A stretch of DNA of 64,000 bases, taken from assembly GCF_017875325.1 (NCBI RefSeq), contig NZ_JAGGMN010000001.1:2252140-2316139 (forward strand), given 5' to 3'. Every line of letters begins with the position of its first letter. Position 1 is the first letter of the stretch. Below, one piece after another: positions 54,846 to 63,297 of the stretch. The stretch is from Methanofollis sp. W23. GTDB lineage: Archaea; Halobacteriota; Methanomicrobia; Methanomicrobiales; Methanofollaceae. The notes beneath the pieces are model-generated. The model saw only the letters and a program-made list of their open reading frames with translations. It made no database searches and was not told the DNA's origin. The position numbers and the translations under genes are program-made.

Positions 54846-56509
54846 TGTTCCTCGAAACACGCAAAAAAATTGAGGAGGCTCTCCGGGCATGCACCGGAGA
54901 GGAGGAGGTCGACGTCGTCGACGGGGGTGAACACGCCGACTTTGCCACGACGATCGCCTTTACCCTGGCAAAGAAACAGCGCAAGTCGCCGGTGATCATC
55001 GCCGGCGAACTGGCCGCAGAACTGAAAGCGCGGCTCGCCCCCTCCGGGGTCATCGTCGAGTCGACAGGGCCGTACATCAACTTCACGGTCGGCGAGGCAT
55101 ATATCCAGGAGGCCCTCAGGGCCGCCCTGGAACCGGGCTTTGGAGCGCTCCCGGCACAGACCGAGCGGGTGCTCCTCGAACACACGAGCGCCAACCCCAA
55201 CGGCCCCCTCCATGTCGGGCATATCAGGAACTCGATCCTCGGCGACACCCTGGCGCGGACCTTCAGGAAGGCGGGGTATCCCCTCGAGGTCCAGTATTAT
55301 GTGAACGACATGGGGCGCCAGATCGCCATCGTCTCGTGGGGGTTTGATCATCTCGAGATCCCGGCCCATGAGGACGAGAAGGAAGACCACCACATCGCGA
55401 GGGTCTATGTGGCGGCGAACCGGGCGATCGAGGAGCACCCCGAGATCAAGGCCGAGATCGACCACCGGATGCAGCTCATCGAGGAGGGCGACCCCGAAAC
55501 GAGCAGGAAGTTCAGGGAAGTCGTCTCCCATTGTCTCGAAGGGTTCAAGACGACGATGAAGAAGCTCAATGTCGTCCACGACCGGTTTGTCTGGGAGTCT
55601 GACTTCATCCGCAACGGGGACATGGACCAGGTCATCGAACGGATCGAGCGGATGCCGCAGGCACGGCACGACGGCACCCTGGCCCTCGACCTGACCGAGT
55701 GTGGGTTCGAGAAGGACTACGTGATCAGGCGTTCTGACGGCACCTCGGTCTATGCGGCCCGCGACCTCGCCTATCACACCTGGAAGGGGCGCAATTTCAG
55801 CCGGAACATCGATATCCTGGGCGCCGACCACAAGCTCATCGGGGCGCAGCTCCAGTGCACCCTGAAACTTCTCGGCGAGAAGGCGCCCGAGATCGTTACT
55901 TTCGAGTTCGTCTCCCTGCCAGAGGGCTCGATGTCGACGCGGGCCGGGAAGTTCATCTCGGCCGACGAACTCATCGCCCAGGTGACGAACAAGGCCTTCG
56001 CCGAGGTCTCTGAACGCCGGCCCGAGCTTCCCGAGTGCGACCGCGAGCAGATCGCACGTTCGGTCGCCCTCGCCGCGATCAGGTACGACATCATCAAGAT
56101 CTCGCCAGAGAAGTCGACGGTCTTTGACTGGGAGGAGGCCCTCAACTTCGAGCGGCAGAGCGGACCGTACGTCCAGTACTCCCATGCCCGCGCCAGTTCG
56201 ATCCTGGAGAAGGCCGGGGAGTTCGAACCGGCCTTCGTCTTCACCGACGAGCACGAGGTCGCCCTGGCAAAAGAGATCGCACGGTTCCCGGCGGTCATCG
56301 ACCAGGTGGTCTCTGACCTGCGCCCGCACATCCTGGCGGCATATGCCCGCGACCTCGCCGACCTCTTCAACACCTTCTACCGGTATGTGCCGGTGCTGAA
56401 GAGCGAGGGGACGACCAGGCAGAGCAGGCTGACCCTGGTGAAGGCGGCGCAGAACACCCTCAAGGAAGCCCTGGAGACACTTGGTATCGATGCGATCACG
56501 ACGATGTGA
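54845..56509 (+). CDS. argS: Arginyl-tRNA synthetase
   Basis: A 554-residue class Ia synthetase. The N-terminal Add1-type domain precedes the HIGH-like sequence NGPLHVGHIRNSILGD (about residues 119-134); the KMSKS-like loop is GSMSTRAGKFIS. The C-terminal DALR anticodon domain contains YVQYSHARASSILEK. It charges tRNA-Arg. Translation is coupled to prf1 by a one-base overlap, and the taw1 frame begins within its last codons. Confidence 0.96.
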   Translation: MFLETRKKIEEALRACTGEEEVDVVDGGEHADFATTIAFTLAKKQRKSPVIIAGELAAELKARLAPSGVIVESTGPYINFTVGEAYIQEALRAALEPGFGALPAQTERVLLEHTSANPNGPLHVGHIRNSILGDTLARTFRKAGYPLEVQYYVNDMGRQIAIVSWGFDHLEIPAHEDEKEDHHIARVYVAANRAIEEHPEIKAEIDHRMQLIEEGDPETSRKFREVVSHCLEGFKTTMKKLNVVHDRFVWESDFIRNGDMDQVIERIERMPQARHDGTLALDLTECGFEKDYVIRRSDGTSVYAARDLAYHTWKGRNFSRNIDILGADHKLIGAQLQCTLKLLGEKAPEIVTFEFVSLPEGSMSTRAGKFISADELIAQVTNKAFAEVSERRPELPECDREQIARSVALAAIRYDIIKISPEKSTVFDWEEALNFERQSGPYVQYSHARASSILEKAGEFEPAFVFTDEHEVALAKEIARFPAVIDQVVSDLRPHILAAYARDLADLFNTFYRYVPVLKSEGTTRQSRLTLVKAAQNTLKEALETLGIDAITTM

Positions 56510-57401
56510 TGACGGGAGTCCGAGGGGCGCCCTGAAAAAACAGGGTTACCAATTTTTTTCTCCTGAGTCCACGGCGGCGGTCAAACCGTGCCTGTGGAAC
56601 AAGCGTGCCCTGCGGGGGGGCGAGATGTGCTACAAGCACCAGTTCTACGGGATCAGCAGTCACCGGTGCGTGCAGATGACTCCGACGCTGAAGTGCAACC
56701 AGCGCTGTCTCTTCTGCTGGCGCTCGTTCGAGTACGAGGTCGAGGAGACCGAGGAGTACCCGCCCGAGGAGATCGTGGCCAACCTGAGGCGTCTCCAGAA
56801 GCGGGCGCTCTCCGGCTACAAGGTCTCGCCGTACGTGACCCAGGAGCGGTTCAAGGAGGCGCTCGAGCCCGACATGGTCGCGATCTCGCTCTCAGGCGAG
56901 CCGACCTGCTACTCACGCCTGCCCGAGTTGATCGACCTTCTCAATGCCGAGGGCTACACGACGTTCCTGGTCTCGAACGGGACGCACCCTGAGATGATCA
57001 GGCGGTGCCACCCCTATCAGACCTACATCTCCCTGGACGCCCCAGACCGCGAGACCTATCTTGGGCTCTGCAACCCGGTCGAAGACTTCTGGGATAAAAT
57101 CCAGGAGAGTCTTGGGGAACTTGCCTCCAGGCGGTCGGCGATCAGGACGACGATCGTCAAAGGGATCAACGATATCGACCCGGCAGGGTATGCGGCGATC
57201 TATGATGCGGCAAGGCCGACCTATATCGAGATAAAAGGATACATGTATCTCGGATACAGTCGTAACCGTCTGTCACGAGAGCATATGCCCGAACACGCCG
57301 AGGTCCGCCGGTTTGCCGAGGCGGTCGCCGAACATTGTGAATATGAGATCACGGACGAGTCCCCGATTTCAAGGGTCGTCCTGTTGGAGAGAGTGGAATG
57401 A
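56490..57401 (+). CDS. taw1: tRNA 4-demethylwyosine synthase (Taw1/TYW1)
   Basis: A 303-residue radical-SAM enzyme. The SAM cluster motif is [16 protein letters not shown] (CxxxCxxC, about residues 71-86); a second cluster is expected from upstream cysteines in [18 protein letters not shown] and HRCVQMTP. It uses pyruvate and SAM on N1-methylguanosine-37 of tRNA-Phe to form the tricyclic wyosine core. The start is uncertain: ATG at 56490 overlaps argS by 20 nt without a near binding site, whereas a CTG at 56532 has GAGGGG 4 nt upstream and gives a start like [10 protein letters not shown] hairpin plus T7 falls just after that CTG. Confidence 0.9.
   Translation: MRSRRCDDGSPRGALKKQGYQFFSPESTAAVKPCLWNKRALRGGEMCYKHQFYGISSHRCVQMTPTLKCNQRCLFCWRSFEYEVEETEEYPPEEIVANLRRLQKRALSGYKVSPYVTQERFKEALEPDMVAISLSGEPTCYSRLPELIDLLNAEGYTTFLVSNGTHPEMIRRCHPYQTYISLDAPDRETYLGLCNPVEDFWDKIQESLGELASRRSAIRTTIVKGINDIDPAGYAAIYDAARPTYIEIKGYMYLGYSRNRLSREHMPEHAEVRRFAEAVAEHCEYEITDESPISRVVLLERVE
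56530..56559 (+). terminator. Terminator-like hairpin at the taw1 5' end
   Basis: CCCTG-A6-CAGGG (56530-56545) forms a clean 5-bp stem with an A6 loop, followed after 7 nt by T7 (56553-56559). It sits 21 nt after the argS stop codon but inside the conserved N-terminal coding part of taw1, so it may be a coincidental or attenuating structure rather than a full terminator. Confidence 0.3.
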
Positions 57402-58981
57402 GATTTGATCCAGAAGAATGGAAGGAACGTGCACGCAAGGACTTCGAGGCGGCATGGCATGAGGGGCCGCAGACCCTGAGCCCGCCAGGGATGGCAGGGA
57501 CGTACCCGCGGAAATTTTACCCGCGGGCACGCCCGCACCCGATCGCCGAGACGATCCAGCGCCTGCGCGAGGTCTACCTGGGCATGGGGTTCTCCGAGGC
57601 GCGGGTCCCGCTCTTCATCGAGGAGCAGGATGTCTACAAGCAGTTCGGGCCTGAGGCGAGCGCGGTCCTGGACCGGGTCTTTTATCTGGGCGGTCTGCCG
57701 CGCCCGAACGTGGGGATCGGCAAGAAGCGTCTGGAGGAGATCGGGGCGATCCTGGAGCGCGAGGTCACGGACGTAGAGGAAGAAAAACTCCGCGAGACCC
57801 TGCATGCCTACAAGAAGGGGACGGTTGACGGGGACGAGTTGACTCACGAACTTGCAGAGGTGCTCTCGTGCGACGACGGGCTGGTGGTCAGGATCATGGA
57901 CGAGGTCTTCCCTGAGTTCAGGGAACTTGCCCCCGAGTCCTCGCGCACGACCCTGCGTTCGCACATGACTTCGGGATGGTTCCTCACCCTGGGGGCGATG
58001 TGGGAGAAGGCGCCCCTGCCGGTCAGGATGTTCTCGATTGACCGGTGTTTCCGCCGCGAGCAGGAGGAGGGGCCGACCAGGTTGATGACCTATCACTCGG
58101 CTTCCTGCATCGTGGCCGGGGAGGACGTGACGATCGAGGACGGGAAGGCGGTTTCAGAGGCGCTTCTCTCGGCTTTCGGGTTCACCGACTTCGAGTTCCG
58201 TCCCGACGAGAAGCGGTCCAAATATTATATCCCCGACACCCAGACCGAGGTCTATGCGAAGCACCCTGAGATCGGGTGGGTCGAGGTGGCCACTTTCGGG
58301 ATGTATTCCCCGGCGGCCCTGGCGCAGTACGGCGTCGGGGTGCCGGTGATGAACCTGGGCCTCGGGGTCGAGCGTCTGGCGATGATCGAGTATCAGGCCG
58401 ACGATATCAGGGCGCTCACCTACCCGCAGTTCTTCCCGCAGCATTTCACCGACCTGGATATCGCACGGGCGATCTGGATGCGGGAGGAGCCGCAGACCGC
58501 CACGGGGCGAGAGATCGCACGGGCGGTCGTCGCCACGGCGACCGAGCATGCGGCCGCCCCCTCGCCCTGCGCCTTCACCGCGTGGGAGGGCGACCTCTTC
58601 GGCCGGAAGGTCCGCGTCTCGGTCGTGGAGGACGAGGAGGACTCGAAGCTCTGCGGTCCTGCGACCTTCAACGAGGTCTATGTGCAGGACGGCAAGGTGC
58701 TCGGCGTCCCCAACACCCCGCAGTTCGGGAAGGTCAGGAAGAAGGGCACCCCGGCGCATATCTCGTATGTGCAGACGGTGGCGGCGCTGGCGGCGGCGAG
58801 GATCGAGGAGGGCGTCCGCTGCGGCGAGGAAGCGAGCGTGCAGGTGAAGATGGCGAAGGTGCCGTCTGACGTGAACCTCAGGATCGCGGGGCACGCGATG
58901 CGCTACCTGACTGATAATAATAAGAAGATCGATCTCCGCGGCCCGGTGTTTGTGACCGTGCGGGCGGAGATTGTGGAATAA
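57398..58981 (+). CDS. sepS: O-phosphoseryl-tRNA(Cys) synthetase
   Basis: A 527-residue class II synthetase of the SepRS type. Recognisable parts are the N-terminal [20 protein letters not shown], motif 2 with [15 protein letters not shown] (about residues 210-224), the phosphoserine-pocket [14 protein letters not shown] (about 188-201) and motif 3 [12 protein letters not shown]. It charges tRNA-Cys with O-phosphoserine, later converted to cysteine by SepCysS (not in window), the tRNA-dependent cysteine route of methanogens. Overlaps the taw1 stop by 4 nt (ATGA) and ends the prf1-argS-taw1-sepS run before a long T tract. Confidence 0.96.
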   Translation: MRFDPEEWKERARKDFEAAWHEGPQTLSPPGMAGTYPRKFYPRARPHPIAETIQRLREVYLGMGFSEARVPLFIEEQDVYKQFGPEASAVLDRVFYLGGLPRPNVGIGKKRLEEIGAILEREVTDVEEEKLRETLHAYKKGTVDGDELTHELAEVLSCDDGLVVRIMDEVFPEFRELAPESSRTTLRSHMTSGWFLTLGAMWEKAPLPVRMFSIDRCFRREQEEGPTRLMTYHSASCIVAGEDVTIEDGKAVSEALLSAFGFTDFEFRPDEKRSKYYIPDTQTEVYAKHPEIGWVEVATFGMYSPAALAQYGVGVPVMNLGLGVERLAMIEYQADDIRALTYPQFFPQHFTDLDIARAIWMREEPQTATGREIARAVVATATEHAAAPSPCAFTAWEGDLFGRKVRVSVVEDEEDSKLCGPATFNEVYVQDGKVLGVPNTPQFGKVRKKGTPAHISYVQTVAALAAARIEEGVRCGEEASVQVKMAKVPSDVNLRIAGHAMRYLTDNNKKIDLRGPVFVTVRAEIVE

Positions 58982-58997
58982 TTTTTTTTCTTTTTTT
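58982..58997 (+). terminator. U-rich terminator after sepS
   Basis: Immediately after the sepS stop comes T8, C, T7. Archaeal RNA polymerase terminates at such U-runs without needing a hairpin, and this marks the end of the prf1-argS-taw1-sepS transcription unit. Confidence 0.6.
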
Positions 58998-59530
58998 GGA
59001 TCTGAAGAAATTCTCTTGATTTCTTGATAACTCTCTTCGCCGGGAGGCTTGGCCGCCCTCCAGTGCGAGCATGAAGGAAGGCGGTTGGATCATACTCGAA
59101 CCAGGAGAAGTGAGGTTTTACCATGAAACGGCATGAGGCGAGAAGACGCCTCATGCTGAACCAATGAAAATCTACCTGTTGAATGCTATTTCTGATTTTA
59201 ATGGGGTTTTCACGGAAAAATGATCTCGAAGATCCTCCCTATGAGCTTGAATGACGATTTTATCACACCGGAACTCCTCATGACTGATATGCAGAGGACA
59301 GAGACATCTTCTGAATGATCAGCCCTCCGCCTTCCCGACCCTATCTTCATCCCAGGGGTCCGGGGGCAGAGCCCCCGGCACCGGGTTTGGGAAGGCGTGA
59401 TGATCAGAACGTGCCGCCTTCATCGCAGAATCTTTCCCGCCGTCTCGCGCCGGGGGTTGCACCCCCGGACCCCCCACCACACGCTGAAAAAAGGGAAGCG
59501 AGTGCCGTGATCACTCCAAAAAACGTGCCC
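58998..59530. repeat. Intergenic repeat tract
   Basis: Contains R-family fragments near 59035-59100 (G/C-rich GCCGGGAGGCTTGGCCGCCC), an intact R1 (59329-59396, 68 bp, GGGGGCAGAGCCCCCGG core), and an R5 copy with a second G/C hairpin (about 59410-59475, GTGCCGCCTTCATCGCAGAA then GCCGGGGGTTGCACCCCCGG). No gene seen. Confidence 0.65.
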
Positions 59531-60412
59531 TCACCCTTTCCAATACGAGAAGAAGTAATAACTCCCCTTATATTCCACGACATTCCCCCTATATCTCTCC
59601 ACTATGATCCCTTCTTCATCGAATGGCAGTTCAGCACCGATCTCTCCGGTCTGGATCGATCGATTTACTGTCGGGAGGTCTTTGAGGTCGGTGTCATCGA
59701 TCCTGATGATCTCAAGACCCGCACGAATGAAGTCGTCCTCTGTGCTGTCGGCAGGGAGGTCGCGATATTCCGCATCCCCGTTGCTGATATTGATCACGTC
59801 AAGATAGATCCCTCCCAGATTACCAGGCGGCCCTTCAGGGACTACATCATCGGAGCAGTACGCATAATGGAGGACCCTCTCAGGGTATTTGGTGTCATTG
59901 ACCGCGGTGCTCTCGATAAAGTACTCGGTAAAATCGATCCAGACCCGACAGAGTAGCACCCGGTCACTGACCGTCAGCACGACCTCGCTCTTCTCGACAT
60001 CAAGGAGCGTGCCGGTAAATGAATGGATCCCGATGCTCCGAGCTTCGGTGTCAGTGGTATGCTCTCTTACATCGGTCGTGAAGACCTGGCCGTCGAGAGA
60101 GAGCGTCAGGGGTTCGCCACGGAGCAGCACCTCTTTGATCTCTTTGGTGTCAAAGACCATGACATCGTACCTCGTGATCGATCCAGGGATGTCGAGTTCC
60201 TCGCACTCCTCTGGAGAGAGGTCGCGTCTCTCGGTCATCGAATCGATATAGACCACCGTCTCGGGGGATGGATCCCCCGTCTCATTCACTCCATCGATCG
60301 CTACTGCTGTGGGAGCGGTGGCACCCTCGCCCGCGACCATGAGCATGATCGCCACCACTGCGATTACTCCGACCAGGACCACGGCGAACAGGAGAGATTT
60401 TTTTGGGAACAT
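59531..60412 (-). CDS. Hypothetical membrane-anchored exported protein
   Basis: A 293-residue protein with one N-terminal hydrophobic segment (SLLFAVVLVGVIAVVAIMLMVAG, about residues 6-28) then an acidic extracellular part with beta-rich stretches (SLDGQVFTTDVREHT, VVLTVSDRVLLCRVWIDFTEYFI). No family was recognised. The ATG at 60412 follows GAGGGTGAT and puts the membrane segment at the N-terminus; an earlier in-frame start adds ten residues without a better binding site. Isolated from operons; probably a lineage-specific surface protein. Confidence 0.65.
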   Translation of the reverse strand: MFPKKSLLFAVVLVGVIAVVAIMLMVAGEGATAPTAVAIDGVNETGDPSPETVVYIDSMTERRDLSPEECEELDIPGSITRYDVMVFDTKEIKEVLLRGEPLTLSLDGQVFTTDVREHTTDTEARSIGIHSFTGTLLDVEKSEVVLTVSDRVLLCRVWIDFTEYFIESTAVNDTKYPERVLHYAYCSDDVVPEGPPGNLGGIYLDVINISNGDAEYRDLPADSTEDDFIRAGLEIIRIDDTDLKDLPTVNRSIQTGEIGAELPFDEEGIIVERYRGNVVEYKGSYYFFSYWKG

Positions 60413-60438
60413 ATTATCACCCTCAAGTACTACGAGTC

Positions 60439-60627
60439 TCACAGTTCTTCCACAGGAAAGAACTCATCCTTCTCCAGAACACGATTCCACCGCCGGTCCC
60501 GCGATCCGACCCCCCACTCCTCAATCAACCGCGTGAGAATCTGCTCATCGCTCTCACCCTCATATCCCATCTCCCTCAGCAGGGCCTGCGTCCCCTCAGA
60601 GAGAGTGATCTGTACCGCGGCAGTCAT
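60439..60627 (-). CDS. Orphan antitoxin-like small protein
   Basis: A 62-residue protein: an N-terminal AVQITLSEGTQALLREMGYEG segment like ribbon-helix or short DNA-binding antitoxins, a helix SDEQILTRLIEEWG, and a tail RWNRVLEKDEFFPVEEL. The tail, with W/N then an acidic EFxPxEEL end, resembles antitoxins that precede RelE/ParE-type toxins in methanogens. No toxin follows: 26 nt downstream on the same strand the exported-protein gene starts. It may be a relic or a solitary antitoxin. The ATG at 60627 is chosen because the open frame before it lacks family-like sequence. Confidence 0.55.
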   Translation of the reverse strand: MTAAVQITLSEGTQALLREMGYEGESDEQILTRLIEEWGVGSRDRRWNRVLEKDEFFPVEEL

Positions 60628-60807
60628 CAAAGAGAGGATCACAGGTAGCGGAAGATAAGGGTTTCGAGTTCTGTTGAGACCTCCATGCTTTTTTCGGTAC
60701 CTCCCCGATTCCACACCTCGCTGTGGGAGCAATTACCGACAACAGCATACCAGACGCAAAGATTGATACTACATCCCCCAACCATGAGCATAAAGAGGAG
60801 GTGGACC

Positions 60808-60999
60808 ATGACCGGCATCAAAACAGACATCAAAAAGATCAAGGAACGCACAGAAGTGCTCACCGAAACGATCGACGAACTCTTCCATGAGAAAGAGACG
60901 ACGGCGATGATGAAACTCTCAGAGCAGTCGGTCTCTGCGTTCCTGGAGGATGAACCCGACCTCTATACGGTCAGAGATGTCAGGGTTGCGTATCGATGA
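60808..60999 (+). CDS. Antitoxin-like small helical protein
   Basis: A 63-residue charged protein, MTGIKTDIKKIKERTEVLT at the start, mostly helical, ending DEPDLYTVRDVRVAYR. AGGAGGTG lies 4-5 nt upstream of the ATG, the best ribosome binding site in the region. The next reading frame overlaps its stop (ATGA) and begins like a PemK/MazF toxin, the usual order of an antitoxin-toxin pair. Function as antitoxin is inferred from size, charge and this context; no named family was recognised. Confidence 0.6.
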   Translation: MTGIKTDIKKIKERTEVLTETIDELFHEKETTAMMKLSEQSVSAFLEDEPDLYTVRDVRVAYR

Positions 61000-61109
61000 A
61001 GGGGAAGATTGTTCTGATGGCTTGGCCCTCCACAAAAAACGGCAGTGCAAACCCCACCACGATCGCATTCTGCATCCTTCGCCCCATTACGTGCCATCCA
61101 GATTTATGA
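60996..61109 (+). pseudogene. Truncated PemK/MazF-like toxin remnant
   Basis: A 37-codon frame overlapping the antitoxin stop by 4 nt, with start MKGKIVLMAWPSTKNGSANP. The opening KGKIVL, a following W/P/S-T segment and the K/R-x-P position resemble the first beta strand and loop of PemK/MazF mRNA interferases (typically KGDIVLxPFPFTDLSGSKxRPA), but the frame stops after 37 residues, where a full toxin has about 110. It also runs into the end of the convergent gene at 61087. It is therefore read as a degraded toxin; the resemblance is by eye only. Confidence 0.45.
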
Positions 61110-61569
61110 GACCGGCACGGATGAAGATCACCGGCGTGTCGTTCGTCCCAGGCGGGCGGGCATGCGACTCGATGACCTGATAGATCTCATCAGTGGTCTC
61201 ATCGGTCACCGGGAACTCTTCATGGAGATAAATCTCGATACAATCCAGGTAATTGACGCCGTGGCCGAAGATCGGACCGTCCGGATGGTAGAGATGTTTC
61301 TCTTCAAATCCTTCGGATGCCGAATCGAGAATGGCCATAAGATCCTGATTTTTCTGGACCTGTCCGTAGGCGGCATAGATGTTCCTGGACATGAGGTACT
61401 CCATGTCCCGCTCATCGATATCAGGGATGACCTCACTGATGGCCTCCCTCTGCTCCTCGGTCCTGGCCTTTTCGTGCTGGTTCACGAGAACGATGCCGGC
61501 GATACAGACGACCACGATGAGTCCCGCCGCCAGAAAAAATCTTATTCTCTTTGAATTGGTGTTCTCCAT
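61087..61569 (-). CDS. Hypothetical exported protein, paralogous to the one at 18.6 kb
   Basis: A 160-residue protein with an N-terminal membrane segment (IRFFLAAGLIVVVCIAGIVLV, about residues 9-29). The outside part contains HLYHPDGPIFGHGVNYLDC, IEIYLHEEFPVTDETTDEIY and TPVIFIRAGL, matching the 18642-19244 protein at PDGPI, the G two to four residues later, the strand before V/T-x-ET and the ending P-V strand. No named family. AGGAGAAGGTGAACC precedes the ATG, and a TATA-like AATATATAAA is at about 61704-61713. Its 3' end overlaps the convergent toxin remnant. Confidence 0.65.
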   Translation of the reverse strand: MENTNSKRIRFFLAAGLIVVVCIAGIVLVNQHEKARTEEQREAISEVIPDIDERDMEYLMSRNIYAAYGQVQKNQDLMAILDSASEGFEEKHLYHPDGPIFGHGVNYLDCIEIYLHEEFPVTDETTDEIYQVIESHARPPGTNDTPVIFIRAGLINLDGT

Positions 61570-62282
61570 GGTTCACCTTCTCCTCTCATCATGTAAGGGG
61601 GATATGCCAGGAGTGTCGCGGGGTTCTTTCGATCTCTTGACAGTGCAGCAGAACCCTGCCGGGGAATCATTCCAGCCCTCACACCGCGAAGTATCATTTT
61701 TGTTTTATATATTCGTTATGAACGCTCCCTCTCCATGTCAGATCCTGCTCGGGAAATCTTTCGCTGATCAGCGCTCGCACATCGCACAAAAATATGTTAA
61801 ATAATATGTGAGGTCATCCCAAAACTCTCCGGCCCTCATCCTCACCGATGATAGCGCGATGGATGACAATGAAGAGATCCCAGCTTTTTCATCGCGCACC
61901 CATGCATTCGTCGCCTTCCCCCTCGCCCACGCCGGGGGCGATGCCCCCGGACAGCGAAGATCATAGATCTTCTCGACTACCTCAGGTCGTCCCTGGGGAT
62001 AGCGATGGGGACGGGAAGGCAGAGTAAAGATCATGAAGATGGGACGCAACCCTCCGTCAATCTTCATCGGCGGGGGGGGTCCGGGAGGCGGCACGCTCCC
62101 CGGTGGAGGAGAGGGTTCAGAATTTCTGGAAGGAAGCACTTCAGATCAAGGAGATCTTCACCCCTGGAGAGTTTTGGGATATACTCTGTGATAAAAAAAG
62201 AACGCGGCAATCAGACACCATACTCCACCCAACGTATAATTTAATCTCATTATGTTCTTGTCACCGATCACCCGATCGAATC
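61570..62282. repeat. Intergenic repeat tract
   Basis: The first 150 bp carry the promoter region of the exported-protein gene. Then come an R4 half (about 61806-61860, GTCATCCCAAAACTCTCCGG), an R1 (61913-62020) whose second arm is split by a 38-bp insertion with its own hairpin (GAAGATCATAGATCTTC), and an inverted R4 (about 62110-62180, AGAATTTCTGGAAGGAAGC to GGAGAGTTTTGGGATATA). No gene seen. Confidence 0.65.
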
Positions 62283-62555
62283 CTATCCTCGATCACCGTC
62301 CATGCGCCGACTCGCATACAGCGCAATGCACGCGATCAGAACTGAGAGAGGACCGCCGTACCGGATGATCGCGCTCAAAGCACCTTCTCCGGTCGTGAGA
62401 TAATAAGAGAGATCAGAGTCGAGGAGAAGAGCACCCACGATCAGACCGATCTTCCAGATCCATATCAGGTCGTTTTTGATCTCCACGACCGAAAATATAT
62501 TTTTGGAACATATATGCTCTCTGAGCAGATCGTTTCTAGGTCGCGTCGATCTCAT
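62283..62555 (-). CDS. Small hypothetical membrane protein
   Basis: A 90-residue frame with two hydrophobic segments (IWIWKIGLIVGALLL, about residues 37-51, and PLSVLIACIALYAS, about 70-83), a topology common for small archaeal membrane proteins. No family and no clear ribosome binding site. The ATG at 62555 gives the compact form; the frame is open upstream through repeat-like sequence. Treated as tentative. Confidence 0.35.
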   Translation of the reverse strand: MRSTRPRNDLLREHICSKNIFSVVEIKNDLIWIWKIGLIVGALLLDSDLSYYLTTGEGALSAIIRYGGPLSVLIACIALYASRRMDGDRG

Positions 62556-62847
62556 TGGACCAAGAAGATGATGAAAACCCAATCTGGCAACTCCAGAAAA
62601 ACGTGAAGCATTTTTTTCAACTTTGAAGAAAACCTCCTGATGATGCTCTTCAATGGGGGGTGTGCCGCCTCTCGTGCCGTCACTGTCGAGGGTGATACCC
62701 TCAGGGATATGCACCGGTACAAAAAACAGACGAGAGAGATCCACAAGATCCCCATCTTCGTCCAGGGCGATTCTACCCACCTCACACAAACCTATTTCAA
62801 TCCCCACTTCCTCTCACCAGATTGATCCAACAGGAGAGGAGAAGGAA

Positions 62848-63081
62848 ATGCGCCGCGTCAGTTACCGCATTCTTCTGCGAAAAGAGTCGGAAGGAGGCTA
62901 CACCGTCACGGTACCGACACTCCCGGGCTGCGCCACCTGTGGGGGTACGATCGAGGAGACGATCGCCATGGCAAAAGAGTCGATCGAGACCTACCTGGAA
63001 GATCTGGCTGAAAGAGGAGAAGAGATCCCGACCGAGGAGGACACCCTTGAATATACGCTGACCATCGAAGCACATGCCTGA
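62848..63081 (+). CDS. hicB: HicB-family antitoxin
   Basis: A 77-residue HicB-type protein with the partial RNase H-like fold signature YRILLRKESEGGYTVTVPTLPGCATCGGTIEETIAMAKESI (residues 6-46, given here only as the YTVTVPTLPGCAT and EETIAMAKESIETYLED parts). It lacks a long C-terminal DNA-binding domain, as in many short HicB proteins. GGAGAGGAGAAGG lies just upstream. The toxin frame overlaps its end by 8 nt, so the pair is translationally linked. It should bind and neutralise HicA, which here is frameshifted. Confidence 0.88.
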   Translation: MRRVSYRILLRKESEGGYTVTVPTLPGCATCGGTIEETIAMAKESIETYLEDLAERGEEIPTEEDTLEYTLTIEAHA

Positions 63082-63297
63082 AATCCCTGTCCTCTCCCGC
63101 AAAAAGTCATCATAATCCTTGAGAGGAAAGGGTTTGTCCTGGTACGAACACGGGTCAGCCACCACCTTTACCGTCACCCGGAGACTGGACGGCGCGTGAC
63201 GGTCCCGGACCAGGCAAAGGATCCACCCACGGGCACTCTTCTTGAAATTCTCCGACAGGCAGGGATCAAAAGAGAAGATCTCGAAGACCTCACATGA
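63074..63297 (+). pseudogene. hicA: HicA toxin, frameshifted at an A5 tract
   Basis: The ATG at 63074 starts MPEIPVLSRKK and hits a TAA at 63113. Shifting by one base at the A5 run (63101-63105) restores a full HicA: KVIIILERKGFVLVRTR, then SHHLYRHPETGRRVTVPD with the HicA catalytic-type histidine, then GTLLEILRQAGIKREDL, ending at TGA 63297. One more A would join both halves. So the gene is inactive, phase-variable, or affected by a sequencing/assembly error in the homopolymer. HicA is an mRNA-cleaving, dsRBD-fold toxin. Overlap with hicB and intact downstream coding argue for recent loss or an error rather than old decay. Confidence 0.8.

Noticed and set aside
54593-56329. 578-codon minus-strand ORF opposite prf1 and argS
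   Set aside because: Mirror frame of two well-supported genes, with no family features.
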